Shown: positions 25,335 through 34,288 of the stretch, piece by piece | Position numbering within the stretch: position 1 is the first letter of the stretch | Layout of the letters: each line of letters begins with the position of its first letter | Origin: Chloroflexota bacterium | GTDB lineage: Bacteria > Chloroflexota > Anaerolineae > Anaerolineales > Anaerolineaceae | Length of the DNA: 64,000 bases | Assembly (NCBI GenBank): GCA_012522475.1 | Contig: JAAYKH010000031.1 | Span: 20,458 to 84,457, forward strand | Reading direction: 5' to 3' | Program-made: the position numbers and the translations under genes | Notes under the pieces: model-generated | Databases searched by the model: none | What the model was told of the DNA's origin: nothing | The model's input: only the letters and a program-made list of their open reading frames with translations

Positions 25335-26473
25335 ACCTTCACCGCCAGTGAACGCGCCACTGCCATCTCGGCCGCCTCAGAAAGGGCGTGCGCCGTCTCC
25401 AGGTTTGCGTCCGCCAAAATGCGCTGCCCTTCGGCCGCGTTGGTGCCCGCCAGCCGGATCACTAAGGGCACCGTCGGTTCAATCTCTTCCAAAGCCGTCC
25501 GGATGCCCTGAGCCACTTCGTCACAGCGGGTGATGCCGCCAAAGATGTTGATCAACACCGTGCGCACCTGGCGGTCTGCCAGCAGGATGCGCAGCGCGGC
25601 AGTCACTTTTTCAGCACTGGCGCCGCCGCCGATATCCAGGAAGTTGGCCGGCCGGCCGCCCTTATGTTGAATGATGTCCATGGTGGCCATCGCCAGCCCG
25701 GCGCCATTCACCATGCAACCGATGTCGCCGTCCATCTTGATATAAGCCAGGGCGAATTTGCGCGCTTCGGTCTCCTCGGGCGCCTCGGCAGAGATGTCCC
25801 ACAGGTCAAACAAAGCCGGGTGCCGAAAGAGCGCGTTGTCGTCGATGACAATCTTTCCATCCAGCGCCGTCAAACGCCCCTCGGTGGTAATCACCAGGGG
25901 GTTAATCTCGGCCAGGGTGGCGTCCAGGTTTTGATAAACCCTGTACAGGTTCAGGGTCAGCGGGACAAAAGCTCGCCACAGGGAGCGCGGCAGCTCGATC
26001 TCGGCAGCCAGGTTGCGTACCTGGAAATCGCGCAACCCCAAAAGAGGGTCAACGCTCGCCCGAGCGATTTTCTCCGGTGCGGCCTGGGCCACCTGTTCAA
26101 TATTAATGCCCCCCTCCGCGCTGACAATCAGCAAAGTTTCGCCACGTTCGCGGTCGACCGTCATACCCACGTACAGCTCCTGCCGAATGTTGATCGCCTC
26201 CTCAACCAGCAAGCGACGCACCGGGTAGTCCTTGATGCGCCGTTCAAAGATTCTGGAAGCTTCCTCTTCAGCCTCTTACGGCGAGTGTACCAGGCGGATG
26301 CCGCCAGCCTTGCCGCGGCCGCCCGCCAGCACCTGCGCCTTGATGACAGCAGGCCCGTGCAGCTCTTCAGCGATGAGCCTGGCCTCCTCGGGGGTGGCAG
26401 CTAACCGCCCCTGGGGAATGGGAATGGTATGTTCAGTAAAAATTTCTTTGGATTGGTACTCGTGAAGTCGCAT
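25331..26473 (-). pseudogene. sucC: Succinyl-CoA synthetase beta subunit with an in-frame TAA
   Basis: ATG 26473 starts MRLHEYQSKEIFTEHTIPIP and runs to VLAGGRGKAGGIRLVHSP, the ATP-grasp N-terminal segment. Then TAA at 26278-26276 interrupts the frame, which continues in the same phase as EAEEEASRIFERRIKDYPVR and on to MVNGAGLAMATMDII, DIGGGA and [16 protein letters not shown]. Homologues have SPEEAEE here, so one G-to-T change in a GAA codon explains the stop. Everything else, including total length (380 codons), is intact. Either a recent nonsense mutation, a sequencing error or, unlikely, readthrough. Methylmalonyl-CoA genes at 51.5-53.6 kb would feed succinyl-CoA to this enzyme. Confidence 0.85.
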
Positions 26474-26507
26474 GCGAATTTGTGAAATTTAACGAGTTAT
26501 CGACCCC

Positions 26508-26513
26508 ATTATA
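26508..26513 (-). promoter_or_regulatory. -10 box of the sucCD operon
   Basis: TATAAT on the minus strand 35 bases before the sucC ATG. I see no convincing -35 box. The remaining bases of the interval to 26711 hold no gene that I can support. Confidence 0.45.
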
Positions 26514-26711
26514 CCATGCAACACCCAAGGATTATTGCCATTTTTCAAAAATGTTTGGGAATTTTAAATCGAGCATTTGGCATGAGGCTGCCCTTGTATT
26601 ACACCCGCGTTTCGTTCGCAGCCTTACCCCTTCCATCCTCCGCACTCTATCCCCGCCCTTCCTTTTGCTTTCAACTTAAAACTTTGGCACTCTTCCAAAT
26701 TTAAACAACAC

Positions 26712-26742
26712 AAGGATACCCGGCTGCGCGCCAGGTATCCTT
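26712..26742 (-). terminator. Bidirectional terminator after the SPFH gene
   Basis: Perfect 9-bp repeat AAGGATACC / GGTATCCTT (26712-26720, 26734-26742) around a GC-rich 13-base loop, followed on the plus strand by AGTTTTTT and on the minus strand by GTGTTGTTT. It lies 22 bases past the stop of the SPFH-HTH gene. Confidence 0.7.
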
Positions 26743-26764
26743 AGTTTTTTAGCAAATATTAAAT

Positions 26765-27805
26765 TTATCCTTTGAGGAAGTCCTGCAGGGCTTCTTTGCT
26801 AATACGGTATGCCGTGCCGATTTTGCGGGCTTGCAAATCGCCAGCTTCAATGGCTGCCACCACATCTTCTGCAGAAACTTTCAGGAATTCAGCCGCTTCA
26901 GTAGGGGTCATAATATCAGGCATCACGCCAGGTGCTGCCCCGCCTGCCGCAGCCTGGGGCTTGCTGGCACTGCTGAGGGCATCCGTCAACACATTGCCAA
27001 TGCCCATACCAGCGCCGATCCCCGCGGTCAGGCCCGCGCCGCCAGACGGGTTCTGGGCTGCATCGCGCATAGCGTCCGCCGCCTGCAGCTGGGTATAGGT
27101 TTGCATATCAAGCATACCCATTGCCCGCAGTTCCTCGGCCGATTTTTCCGAAGGCTTCAAGTTGCCAATGTAAAAAGATTTCAGCTCAAGCCCAATCGCC
27201 AGGAAGTCATCCTGGGCTTTGGCGCGCACACCGGCTGAAAGCTCATTGGTCAACCCAATCAGCTCAAGCACATTGCTCGTGGCTGTGGTTTCTCCCAACA
27301 GATCGGTCAACTTCGCCAGCAACATCACCCGCAAGCGGTTCTCAATATCGCTGGTGCGGTACATTCCCTGTGCGCCAACAATCTGGGTTACAAACTGCTG
27401 CGGATCCGCTACCTGGAAGCTATAGGTGCCAAAACCCTGCAACAAAGCAACGCCCAGGCCCACACCGGGGTTGCGCACGATAATCGGTTGCGGCGTACCC
27501 CATTTCAGGTCGGCAAATTCACGCATCGAAATATAAAATACTTCAGCAGTAAAGGGCGTTCGATCGCCAAAGGCTTTGCCAATCAGGCCAACAAGCCCGG
27601 GGATGTTCGCCGTGGCAATCGTGTGACGACCCGGACCGAATACATCCAGGGCGCGCCCATCACGCATGAAAACCACATTTTGCGATTCGCGCACAATGAC
27701 CTGTGAACCAATCCGCAGGTCAGCAACGCCGGTCTCCGGGAAGCGGTGCACAATCTCATCCGTCATTTCCTTGGGATATTCAACTACATCAAAAATTCTA
27801 GCCAT
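26765..27805 (-). CDS. SPFH-domain protein with C-terminal excisionase-type HTH
   Basis: Residues 1-~230 resemble the SPFH/virion-core-like family: MARIFDVVEYPKEMTDEIVH, RIGSQVIVRESQNVVFMRDG, and FTAEVFYISMREFADLKWGT. A Gly/Ala-rich linker (~250-290, GAGLTAGIGAGMGIGN) follows. The last ~50 residues are a MerR/excisionase-like helix-turn-helix module: MTPTEAAEFLKVSAEDVVAA, then IEAGDLQARKIGTAYRISKE. In relatives the SPFH core is often followed by a zinc ribbon or EF-hand-like tail; an HTH tail suggests recognition of a partner or DNA. A coiled-coil gene lies immediately upstream on the same strand (53-base gap). The cellular role is unknown. Confidence 0.8.
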   Translation of the reverse strand: MARIFDVVEYPKEMTDEIVHRFPETGVADLRIGSQVIVRESQNVVFMRDGRALDVFGPGRHTIATANIPGLVGLIGKAFGDRTPFTAEVFYISMREFADLKWGTPQPIIVRNPGVGLGVALLQGFGTYSFQVADPQQFVTQIVGAQGMYRTSDIENRLRVMLLAKLTDLLGETTATSNVLELIGLTNELSAGVRAKAQDDFLAIGLELKSFYIGNLKPSEKSAEELRAMGMLDMQTYTQLQAADAMRDAAQNPSGGAGLTAGIGAGMGIGNVLTDALSSASKPQAAAGGAAPGVMPDIMTPTEAAEFLKVSAEDVVAAIEAGDLQARKIGTAYRISKEALQDFLKG

Positions 27806-27858
27806 ATTCGTTCACTCCAATTTCTAATCTCAACAAATTTCAAACAAAGCAGTTGCGG

Positions 27859-28380
27859 CTAATCGGCGATGCCCTGCATCACTTCTGTACGCTTGTTGAA
27901 AGCATCTACACATTGCTGGCTGACAGTGGTCAAATGGCGAATGGCTGCGTCCAGGCCCTCTTCGCCAATTGAGGTTTCCACGTTGTCAATCGCAGAACGC
28001 ACGCCATCAGCAAGTTCCAGCAGCTCATAATCGTACTGGTACACCTGGCCCAACTGCTCTTCGTTGATCTTGATCGCGTCAAAAACGCCAGAATAACCAT
28101 ACGACGCCGTGCGAACCCGGTCGGAGAATTGGCGCAGTTTAATTGAGGCGTTTTCCAGGCTGCCCACTGCTGAAAGTATACCCTGGTCAACCAGTTCACG
28201 CTGCAAACTCGAGACTCGCTGGTTCAGGGCATCAAATTCATTGGCGATTTTCTCACGCAACAGCTTGTCCGACATCCGTCGGTCGTTGCGTTCGATATAG
28301 CCTTTGAAGCCCGGGATCTTGGCCAGGATCTTTGTCAGGAAATCCTGTTGCCCGGTTACTTGGTCTAAAATATCACTCAT
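27859..28380 (-). CDS. Conserved-looking coiled-coil protein, partner of SPFH gene
   Basis: I do not recognise a family. 173 residues from ATG 28380 with a GGAGG site 4 bases upstream (the frame extends to 28410 without a ribosome site). Long helices with heptad character dominate: LLREKIANEFDALNQRVSSL, GSLENASIKLRQFSDRVRTA, EEQLGQVYQYDYELLELADG and IRHLTTVSQQCVDAFNKRTE. No signal peptide or membrane helix. Position directly before the SPFH-HTH gene suggests the two act together, perhaps as a soluble scaffold on a membrane microdomain; this is inference. Confidence 0.7.
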   Translation of the reverse strand: MSDILDQVTGQQDFLTKILAKIPGFKGYIERNDRRMSDKLLREKIANEFDALNQRVSSLQRELVDQGILSAVGSLENASIKLRQFSDRVRTASYGYSGVFDAIKINEEQLGQVYQYDYELLELADGVRSAIDNVETSIGEEGLDAAIRHLTTVSQQCVDAFNKRTEVMQGIAD

Positions 28381-28410
28381 AGTTCCTCCATTTTCTACAT
28401 TGTAGATCAA

Positions 28411-28659
28411 TCATGTTCGTCAATATGTTCGTCCGTTAAAAGTATACAAAGAAAGCAGCCAATCAACAATAGATGCAAAATAGATTCGCTCAGGTGTATA
28501 CCCTGTTAATTATATTGCATTTAATAAAAATCGGGGCAAACAACTATAAATAATACGTTCCTCTCGCCTTTAATCGATTAGAAAAGCAAGCCTTAGAAAC
28601 TGCCTTCTTAAGGCATACCCGTATTCACTATAAAAACACGCGCCAGGTGGCGTACAGGC
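28411..28659. other. Intergenic region without a gene
   Basis: AT-rich, 249 bases. Near its right end CGCC-aggt-GGCG (28641-28652) followed on the minus strand by GTTTTTAT is a weak candidate terminator for the M20 gene. The left part should hold the promoter for the coiled-coil/SPFH pair, but I cannot pick boxes with confidence. Confidence 0.4.
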
Positions 28660-29841
28660 TTATTTTGGGCGCTGCTCCAAAACTCGCAACGCGCTCTGGG
28701 CCATGACCGCCACGGCATAGGGCAGACAAGCCTCATCCACATCAAATTTCGGGTGATGATGCCCGTAATCTAAGTCACGCGCAGGATTGGCCGACCCCAC
28801 CATCATGAAGCAACCCGGCGCCTTTTGCATCATCAGCGAAAAATCTTCACCTCCCATAGTTTGCAAATCCGTCTTAATTTTTGCATCCGGCTGAAGCTCT
28901 AAAACAACTTCCGTCATCAGTTCGGCCAACACAGGGTCATTAATCACGGGTTCCGTCACCTTGATCAGTTCAATCTCAGCCTGGCAGCCCATGGTTCCGG
29001 CAATCTCGGTGATGATGGTTTTAAACCGTTCAATCACAGTTGTCATCACTTCGGGCTTGAAGGCGCGCAGCGTCCCGGTGAGGAGGGCCTCCTGTGGGAT
29101 GATGTTATTGGCGGTTCCTGCCTCAACCTGGCAGACCGAGACCACAGCAGTATCTAACGGGTTAATATTGCGAGAGACAATCGATTGCAACGCAGTGATA
29201 ATATGCGCCGCCGCCAGGATCGGGTCTCGCGTCACGTGGGGCTGGGCGCCGTGCCCGCCCTTACCACTTAATTTCACATTAAAAATCTCAGAAGCGGCCA
29301 TCGTAGGCCCGGGCGTGAGCCCATACCAGCCTAATTGCAATTCGTTCCATACATGAAGGCCCAAAATATAATCAAGTGACGGGTTTTCCAGCGCCCCCTC
29401 TGCGATCATGCGCGCTGCGCCGCCGTCCATCTCCTCGGCTGGTTGAAAAATAAACTTGATCGTTCCTTGTAGTTCATCTTTCTTCTCTGCCAACAGCTTG
29501 GCCACGCTCAGCCCCACCGCGGTGTGACAATCATGCCCGCAGGCGTGCATCTTCCCCGGCACCAGAGATGCATACGAGGCGCCAGTCTCCTCCTGGATTG
29601 GCAGCGCATCCATATCAAAGCGCAAACCCAATACCGGAGTCTTTGCTGCGCCGTGCAATAAACCAATCACGCCGGTTTCAGCAATGCCGGTGGTCACCTC
29701 CAACCCCAGGTTCCGCAGTTCATCCGCCACAATTTGGGCGGTGCGTACCTCGTTAAAAGCCAGCTCCGGGTGTTGGTGAAAATCACGCCGCCTGGCAATC
29801 GTTTCATCGCGTAGGGCAAAGGCACGTTCGAGTAATGTCAT
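28660..29841 (-). CDS. M20 family amidohydrolase (N-acyl-amino acid or IAA-amino acid type)
   Basis: Metal-dependent hydrolase of N-acylated amino acids. RRDFHQHPELAFNE, GLRFDMDALPIQEE (first metal Asp), MHACGHDCHTAVGLSVAKLL (Cys and His ligands), FIFQPAEEMDGGAARMIAEG (catalytic Glu pair), ILGLHVWNEL, and near the end TMGGEDFSLMMQKAPG are all in the expected order. 393 residues, normal. It overlaps the PIG-L gene by 4 bases, suggesting sequential hydrolysis of an amide-linked substrate such as an N-acetylated sugar or mycothiol/bacillithiol-like conjugate; the substrate is not determined. Confidence 0.9.
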   Translation of the reverse strand: MTLLERAFALRDETIARRRDFHQHPELAFNEVRTAQIVADELRNLGLEVTTGIAETGVIGLLHGAAKTPVLGLRFDMDALPIQEETGASYASLVPGKMHACGHDCHTAVGLSVAKLLAEKKDELQGTIKFIFQPAEEMDGGAARMIAEGALENPSLDYILGLHVWNELQLGWYGLTPGPTMAASEIFNVKLSGKGGHGAQPHVTRDPILAAAHIITALQSIVSRNINPLDTAVVSVCQVEAGTANNIIPQEALLTGTLRAFKPEVMTTVIERFKTIITEIAGTMGCQAEIELIKVTEPVINDPVLAELMTEVVLELQPDAKIKTDLQTMGGEDFSLMMQKAPGCFMMVGSANPARDLDYGHHHPKFDVDEACLPYAVAVMAQSALRVLEQRPK

Positions 29842-30566
29842 TCTGAAGTCCTCCTGAAAATAATTCGCCGAAATTGTTCTTTGACGATAAAGTCTTCACC
29901 GGTATTATTATGCACCCGTTCAAGCATCCGTTGCTCAAAGGCGCGCGGATCTCCAATTTGAGAAGCGTGCAATTTCAACGCCTGCAGCTTTTTATCCCAA
30001 TGTTCCGTCACATCCAAACAGACGTCCGGTTCATTGGTCAAGCTCATCCACACCTCTTCCACCTCGTGGGGCTCAAAGCCCTCTGCAATCAGTTCGGGAA
30101 AGAAAAATCGGTTTCCCGCCGCTGGAAAGACCGCGTCAATCACCACCTGTCCGGCAGCCCGGTGGTCAGGGTGGTTAATATACTGCTGGCTGGGAAACAG
30201 GTTCTCCGGATCACAGGTGACCAGAATGTGCGGACGGTACTGACGGATAAAACGCACGACATGCTTGCGCAGTTCAAGATCCGGGGTCACATACCCGTCC
30301 TCATAATCCAGATAATCAACCGAGGTCACCCCCAGGAATCTGGCTGCTTTGTTTTGTTCTTCAACACGGATTTTGGCGATCGCGCAGGCTGTTAATTGCG
30401 GGTCTTTAGCACCCTTATCGCCTTTGGTCAATAACACATAGCGCACTCGGTGCCCTGCTTTAATCCACCGGGCAAGCGTGCCGCCCAGAAAAAATTCCGG
30501 GTCATCGGGGTGTGCCAGAATTACGAGAATTTCTTTGGTCGTTCCCCAGTTTTCAATCGTTTTCAT
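29838..30566 (-). CDS. PIG-L family N-acetylglucosaminyl deacetylase-like protein
   Basis: Zinc-dependent deacetylase fold (LmbE/MshB/BshB). ILVILAHPDDPEFFLGGTLA provides the His-Pro-Asp-Asp metal site, YVLLTKGDKG follows, and YINHPDHRAAGQVVIDAV supplies the last His ligand. 242 residues. Members remove acetyl groups from GlcNAc-linked compounds. It overlaps the M20 peptidase start by 4 bases (ATGA), so both are made from one message. Confidence 0.88.
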   Translation of the reverse strand: MKTIENWGTTKEILVILAHPDDPEFFLGGTLARWIKAGHRVRYVLLTKGDKGAKDPQLTACAIAKIRVEEQNKAARFLGVTSVDYLDYEDGYVTPDLELRKHVVRFIRQYRPHILVTCDPENLFPSQQYINHPDHRAAGQVVIDAVFPAAGNRFFFPELIAEGFEPHEVEEVWMSLTNEPDVCLDVTEHWDKKLQALKLHASQIGDPRAFEQRMLERVHNNTGEDFIVKEQFRRIIFRRTSE

Positions 30567-30599
30567 GGCACAATGATCCTTTGATGCTAAACGATCGTA

Positions 30600-31607
30600 T
30601 TATTTTTTCTGGCCCCCAGAGCGGCGAGGTCTCTGGCCACGCCTGGGTCTTGAGGTGCGCTTTTTCTTTTCGCGTTTAGCCTCTTGCGTTTCAGGCGCAA
30701 CAACCTGGTCTTCGGGTCGGCTGACAGGCGGTTCAACTTCTAATGGTTCCTCGGGCAGCGCTTCAACCTGTTCGCCTTCGGCAATGCGTTTAGCCCAATC
30801 AAGCTGCTCTTTTGTGAATTCACGGGGGCCGATTGTAGGGATATCCACAATCACCGACTGACGCATGGGCAAAATCTGCACTACCTTGCCCTCGCCCGCG
30901 GGTGTGAATACTTTCTTTTTTCGTTTAGGCAGAGTCTTGATCGCTTCCACATACTGGTCATATTCATAAATCAAACAACACCGCAATCGACCACACATAC
31001 CCGTGATCTCGGAAGGCGTTAACGAAATATCCTGGGCTTTAGACATACGAATAGAGATCGAAGAGAACTCTGTCAGAAATCTCGAACAGCAGCGTAATTC
31101 CAGTCCGCAAGCCCCAATGCCCCTGATCAGTTTTGCTGCATCTCGCGGTCCAACCTGGCGTAAATCACCATCAGCATCCTTAACCATCTGCTTAATCGCT
31201 TGCTGCAGCCGTTTTGCGTTCAAGTTCACCGGCGGTTCAGCGTTGATGAGCACAAACAGGCGATCACCGCCCAGGGAAAATTCTGCCGACAGGACCTTAA
31301 CCCCACCCAAATCCTGCTCTACTAAATGTGCGCGAATTTCTTCAACGATTTCCTTTTCCCTGATGACCAATGCTTTCCGCTGCAATAAGTCTTGGGGGGT
31401 AGCGGGGCGCTCACCCGCTTTAAAGCCGTTCAACTCCAGCGCATCTACGGTCAAATTCACCTGGGTGATGTTTGCCAGCTGAAGACCACGGCTGGTTCGA
31501 ACGACAACCGGGTCACCAGGCTTTAAATTGGGGTGACGGGACGCGTCAAAATAATAATTTTTCCCCACTTGCTCGAATTGAACACCGATGATAAAAGGTT
31601 CGCTCAT
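30600..31607 (-). CDS. PSP1 domain protein (YaaT-like)
   Basis: MSEPFIIGVQFEQVGKNYYF starts the protein. GVKVLSAEFSLGGDRLFVLI, then LRQVGPRDAAKLIRGIGACG and MCGRLRCCLIYE contain the conserved CGxxLRCC/CGRLRCC cysteines of the PSP1 family. In Bacillus the relative YaaT works with YlbF and YmcA to control mRNA processing by RNase Y; the role here is inferred only by homology. The last ~55 residues are a Pro/Glu then Lys/Arg-rich tail (KREKKKRTSRPRRGQRPRR), suggesting nucleic acid contact. It lies 44 bases after mrp. Confidence 0.9.
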   Translation of the reverse strand: MSEPFIIGVQFEQVGKNYYFDASRHPNLKPGDPVVVRTSRGLQLANITQVNLTVDALELNGFKAGERPATPQDLLQRKALVIREKEIVEEIRAHLVEQDLGGVKVLSAEFSLGGDRLFVLINAEPPVNLNAKRLQQAIKQMVKDADGDLRQVGPRDAAKLIRGIGACGLELRCCSRFLTEFSSISIRMSKAQDISLTPSEITGMCGRLRCCLIYEYDQYVEAIKTLPKRKKKVFTPAGEGKVVQILPMRQSVIVDIPTIGPREFTKEQLDWAKRIAEGEQVEALPEEPLEVEPPVSRPEDQVVAPETQEAKREKKKRTSRPRRGQRPRRSGGQKK

Positions 31608-31651
31608 ATCTAAAAATTATATCACAGTAGCTTTTGCAATTAAAGCAGGCT

Positions 31652-32689
31652 CTATCCAAGCACAATCATGCTCATGCGTGCAGCAACCGACATCGCCAAG
31701 CCCAAAAGCGTCTTTGCACTGGGCGAATTGGGGTCTCCAACGACCACAGGTGAACCCTGGTCACCGCCCTCCCGGATACTTTCTTCGATGGGAATATTTG
31801 CCAGCAAAGGTGCGCCAGCCATGCCAGCCAGTTGTTCACCGCCGCCTTCGCCAAATAAACGTCGTAAAGAGCCGTCTTCAAGTTGCAAGTAGCTCATATT
31901 CTCAACAATTCCTAAAATCGGCACGTCCATCTTTTTAAACATCGAGACGGCCCGGGCAGCATCATCAAAGGAGACCTGTTGCGGTGTGGTGACAATCACG
32001 CCACCGCTAATCGGCACGGTCTGCACTAACGAAAGCTGCACATCGCCCGTTCCCGGTGGCAGGTCAACAATCAGGTAATCCAGTTCACCCCAATCCACAT
32101 CCTGCAAAAACTGTTTGATCGCAGAGTGCAACAGTGGGCCGCGCCAGATCAGGGGCTGCCCTTCACCAACCATAAAGCCAATCGACATCACCTTCACTCC
32201 AAAGGCCTCTGCGGGCTGAATTTTCATGTCCTGCGGCGTAGGAGGCAGGGTATGCACGCCCATCATCATGGGCACATTCGGCCCATAAATGTCAGCATCC
32301 AGCAGGCCAACCTTTGCGCCACATTGCACCAGGGCCACAGCCAGGTTTACCGCCACGGTGGACTTGCCAACGCCGCCCTTGCCCGACCCCACAGCAATGA
32401 TGTTCTTAATCGCCATGTCCGTGATCTTCTTATCTTCGGGCACCCTGGCGCCCATGGTGATATCCACCGCATCCACACCCGCCACCGCCAGAACGGCCTG
32501 CTCGACATCTCGTTGAATTTGCTGCTTCAGCGGGCAGGCCGGCGTGGTTAGTTCAACAGTCAGCGCCACCTTGCTGCCGTCAATTTTGATATTCTTAATC
32601 ATGTTTAAAGAAACCAGGTCTCGTTGCAATTCCGGGTCCTGCACCTGGCTGAGTGCTTTTAAAATAGCACCTTCTGTTACTTGTGTCAT
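31652..32689 (-). CDS. mrp: Mrp/ApbC family iron-sulfur cluster carrier ATPase
   Basis: MTQVTEGAILKALSQVQDPE opens an N-terminal DUF59/MIP18-like domain (residues 1-~85). The P-loop AVGSGKGGVGKSTVAVNLAV with deviant Walker A lies near residue 100, then DADIYGPNVPMMMG, YLIVDLPPGTGDVQLSL and GIVENMSYLQ. The CxxC that binds the bridging cluster in many homologues is not obvious after ENMSY (LQLEDGSLRRLFGEGGG instead), so this belongs to the subgroup lacking that pair, or cluster binding differs. 345 residues. Confidence 0.88.
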   Translation of the reverse strand: MTQVTEGAILKALSQVQDPELQRDLVSLNMIKNIKIDGSKVALTVELTTPACPLKQQIQRDVEQAVLAVAGVDAVDITMGARVPEDKKITDMAIKNIIAVGSGKGGVGKSTVAVNLAVALVQCGAKVGLLDADIYGPNVPMMMGVHTLPPTPQDMKIQPAEAFGVKVMSIGFMVGEGQPLIWRGPLLHSAIKQFLQDVDWGELDYLIVDLPPGTGDVQLSLVQTVPISGGVIVTTPQQVSFDDAARAVSMFKKMDVPILGIVENMSYLQLEDGSLRRLFGEGGGEQLAGMAGAPLLANIPIEESIREGGDQGSPVVVGDPNSPSAKTLLGLAMSVAARMSMIVLG

Positions 32690-32935
32690 GGGTATTCATC
32701 CTCTCAAACGTTATAAAATTTCTCGTTGAATCAAGCTTGTTTTGTCAATATGATCCGGGTGAAACCCACATCATCCGGGGAATTCATATCCAAACAACTT
32801 AAACCAGAACAATTTTACCCAGTTGTGGTCATTAATACCAATCAAGAGGGCAGACTCTTAATATCGGCCAATACGACAAGTTGTTTTTGTAAAAATTTTT
32901 AAGAGCTTTGCTTTAAGGCGCGCGTAAGCAGTTAA
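32690..32935. other. Intergenic region without a gene
   Basis: 246 bases separating the hydroxylase/F420 block from mrp. It should contain the mrp promoter and the 3' end of the long block, but I find neither a clear terminator hairpin nor consensus promoter boxes. Confidence 0.35.
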
Positions 32936-34282
32936 TTAATCGACCTCGTCAACAAAAAAATACTCGGTCAGGTTTTTCAGGTCACTTTCCCGATCAACAT
33001 CCAGCAAGGCACGCTCATCAACCCACGGAAGGTAATCCACTTTAAAGGCGTTAAATACGGCTCTCCCGCCCTGGTCACCACGAACCTTTTCTAACGCGCC
33101 AAAGGTTTCTCTTGCAAACAGCACCGGGTTTCCCCTGCGCTCCCGGGTCATCGGGGCAGTGATTGGCCCGCGCACAGTATTGTGACGTTCGATCAATTGC
33201 CGTACCATAGGTACCGTTATTTGTGGCTGATCGCTGAGTAAAAACAGCGCCCGGTCGCAATCATCGGGCAAGGTTTCCAAGCCGGCTTTTAACGATGAAG
33301 CCTGCCCCGATGCCCAATCGGGATTAAACACACACTGCACCGGCAGGTTCACAAGAGCGGTTTCAACCTCAGGTTGGTAAGCACCGGTGACCACAATCAC
33401 CGGGTCTAACCCAGCCACAAGTGCAGTTTCAGCCACCTGAGCTACAAATGGCCTACCGCGCCATGCTAAAAGCTGTTTGGGTTCGCCCAAACGTTCACTT
33501 CCCCCAGCCGCGAGGATAATCCCAGCCGTTCGGCTATGTGCGCTGAAGATTGGCCCTTCCGGCTCGGGCTGCATTAACGAGCCGATCAACACCCTGTGGT
33601 ACACACCTTCCAGCGCATGCGCTAATCTGGCTCCCTGGGCTTGCCTAATTGCATCTTCTGCCTGGTTTAAAAACAGTGTTCGGCGCGCGCCATTGGGGAT
33701 CCCTTTAAGCCCCCCAATTGTCGATGATAATAACTGCTCCACATGTTCAACTCGGATGGCCTCACCTAAACCCAGGCCAGTGATTTGAGAAAACACCGCT
33801 GGCCTGTGGACAGAATCATCGTTCAAAGGTTTGCCCAATCCGCCCAACCCAGCCAGGACAACCACATGCGCAACCCAATCGGGAATGACGGGCTCATAGT
33901 CTGCTGGTGCCTTAATCAGGCGCTGGCGAGCGCCATCCGCTTCGATCAACAAAAACGCTTCACACTCGCGGCAAACCTGTGCCAGGGTTTCAAGCGTTTC
34001 CGGGCTCAAGCTCCCCCAACGGTCATGCTCATCAAGCACACCGGTGACTAAAAGCGTGTTTGTGTTTGCAATCTCGCTTTTGTTCACCTTATCTCGCGAT
34101 GAAAGGATAAGATGTTTCTGAGCGATTCCCGTCTGCCAGCGCCCCAGGTGCGTGGTCGTGGTCATCACCACAGGGGCAGACAGTTCTTTGGCAAGGGCAG
34201 CCATGGCACTGGTTTTCCCACCGGCGCCCACAAAGGCAATCGTGTCTGCATCTTTCAGCCCAAGTGCCTGTGCAAATTGCAT
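32936..34282 (-). CDS. YqeC-MocA fusion: hydroxylase accessory protein plus molybdenum cofactor cytidylyltransferase
   Basis: Residues 1-~240 match YqeC: TIAFVGAGGKTSAMAALAKE is a P-loop-like site, MTTTTHLGRW follows, and EADGARQRLIKAPADYEPVI is the family signature. Residues ~250-448 match MocA-type nucleotidyltransferases: AGIILAAGGSERLGEPKQLL, VIVVTGAYQPEVE, LFLLSDQPQIT and RRGNPVLFARE. MocA makes the cytosine dinucleotide form of Moco used by hydroxylases. YqeC is a marker of selenium-dependent molybdenum hydroxylase systems. In E. coli the two are separate neighbouring genes; here they are one protein. Last gene of the block, 6 bases after yqeB. Confidence 0.88.
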   Translation of the reverse strand: MQFAQALGLKDADTIAFVGAGGKTSAMAALAKELSAPVVMTTTTHLGRWQTGIAQKHLILSSRDKVNKSEIANTNTLLVTGVLDEHDRWGSLSPETLETLAQVCRECEAFLLIEADGARQRLIKAPADYEPVIPDWVAHVVVLAGLGGLGKPLNDDSVHRPAVFSQITGLGLGEAIRVEHVEQLLSSTIGGLKGIPNGARRTLFLNQAEDAIRQAQGARLAHALEGVYHRVLIGSLMQPEPEGPIFSAHSRTAGIILAAGGSERLGEPKQLLAWRGRPFVAQVAETALVAGLDPVIVVTGAYQPEVETALVNLPVQCVFNPDWASGQASSLKAGLETLPDDCDRALFLLSDQPQITVPMVRQLIERHNTVRGPITAPMTRERRGNPVLFARETFGALEKVRGDQGGRAVFNAFKVDYLPWVDERALLDVDRESDLKNLTEYFFVDEVD

Positions 34283-34288
34283 GCGCTG

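Noticed and set aside
24933..25511. 192-codon plus-strand frame antisense to sucD
   Set aside because: Antisense shadow of a conserved gene with no ribosome site.
25664..26404. 246-codon plus-strand frame antisense to sucC
   Set aside because: His/Gln/Arg-rich antisense shadow; sucC motifs on the minus strand are unambiguous.
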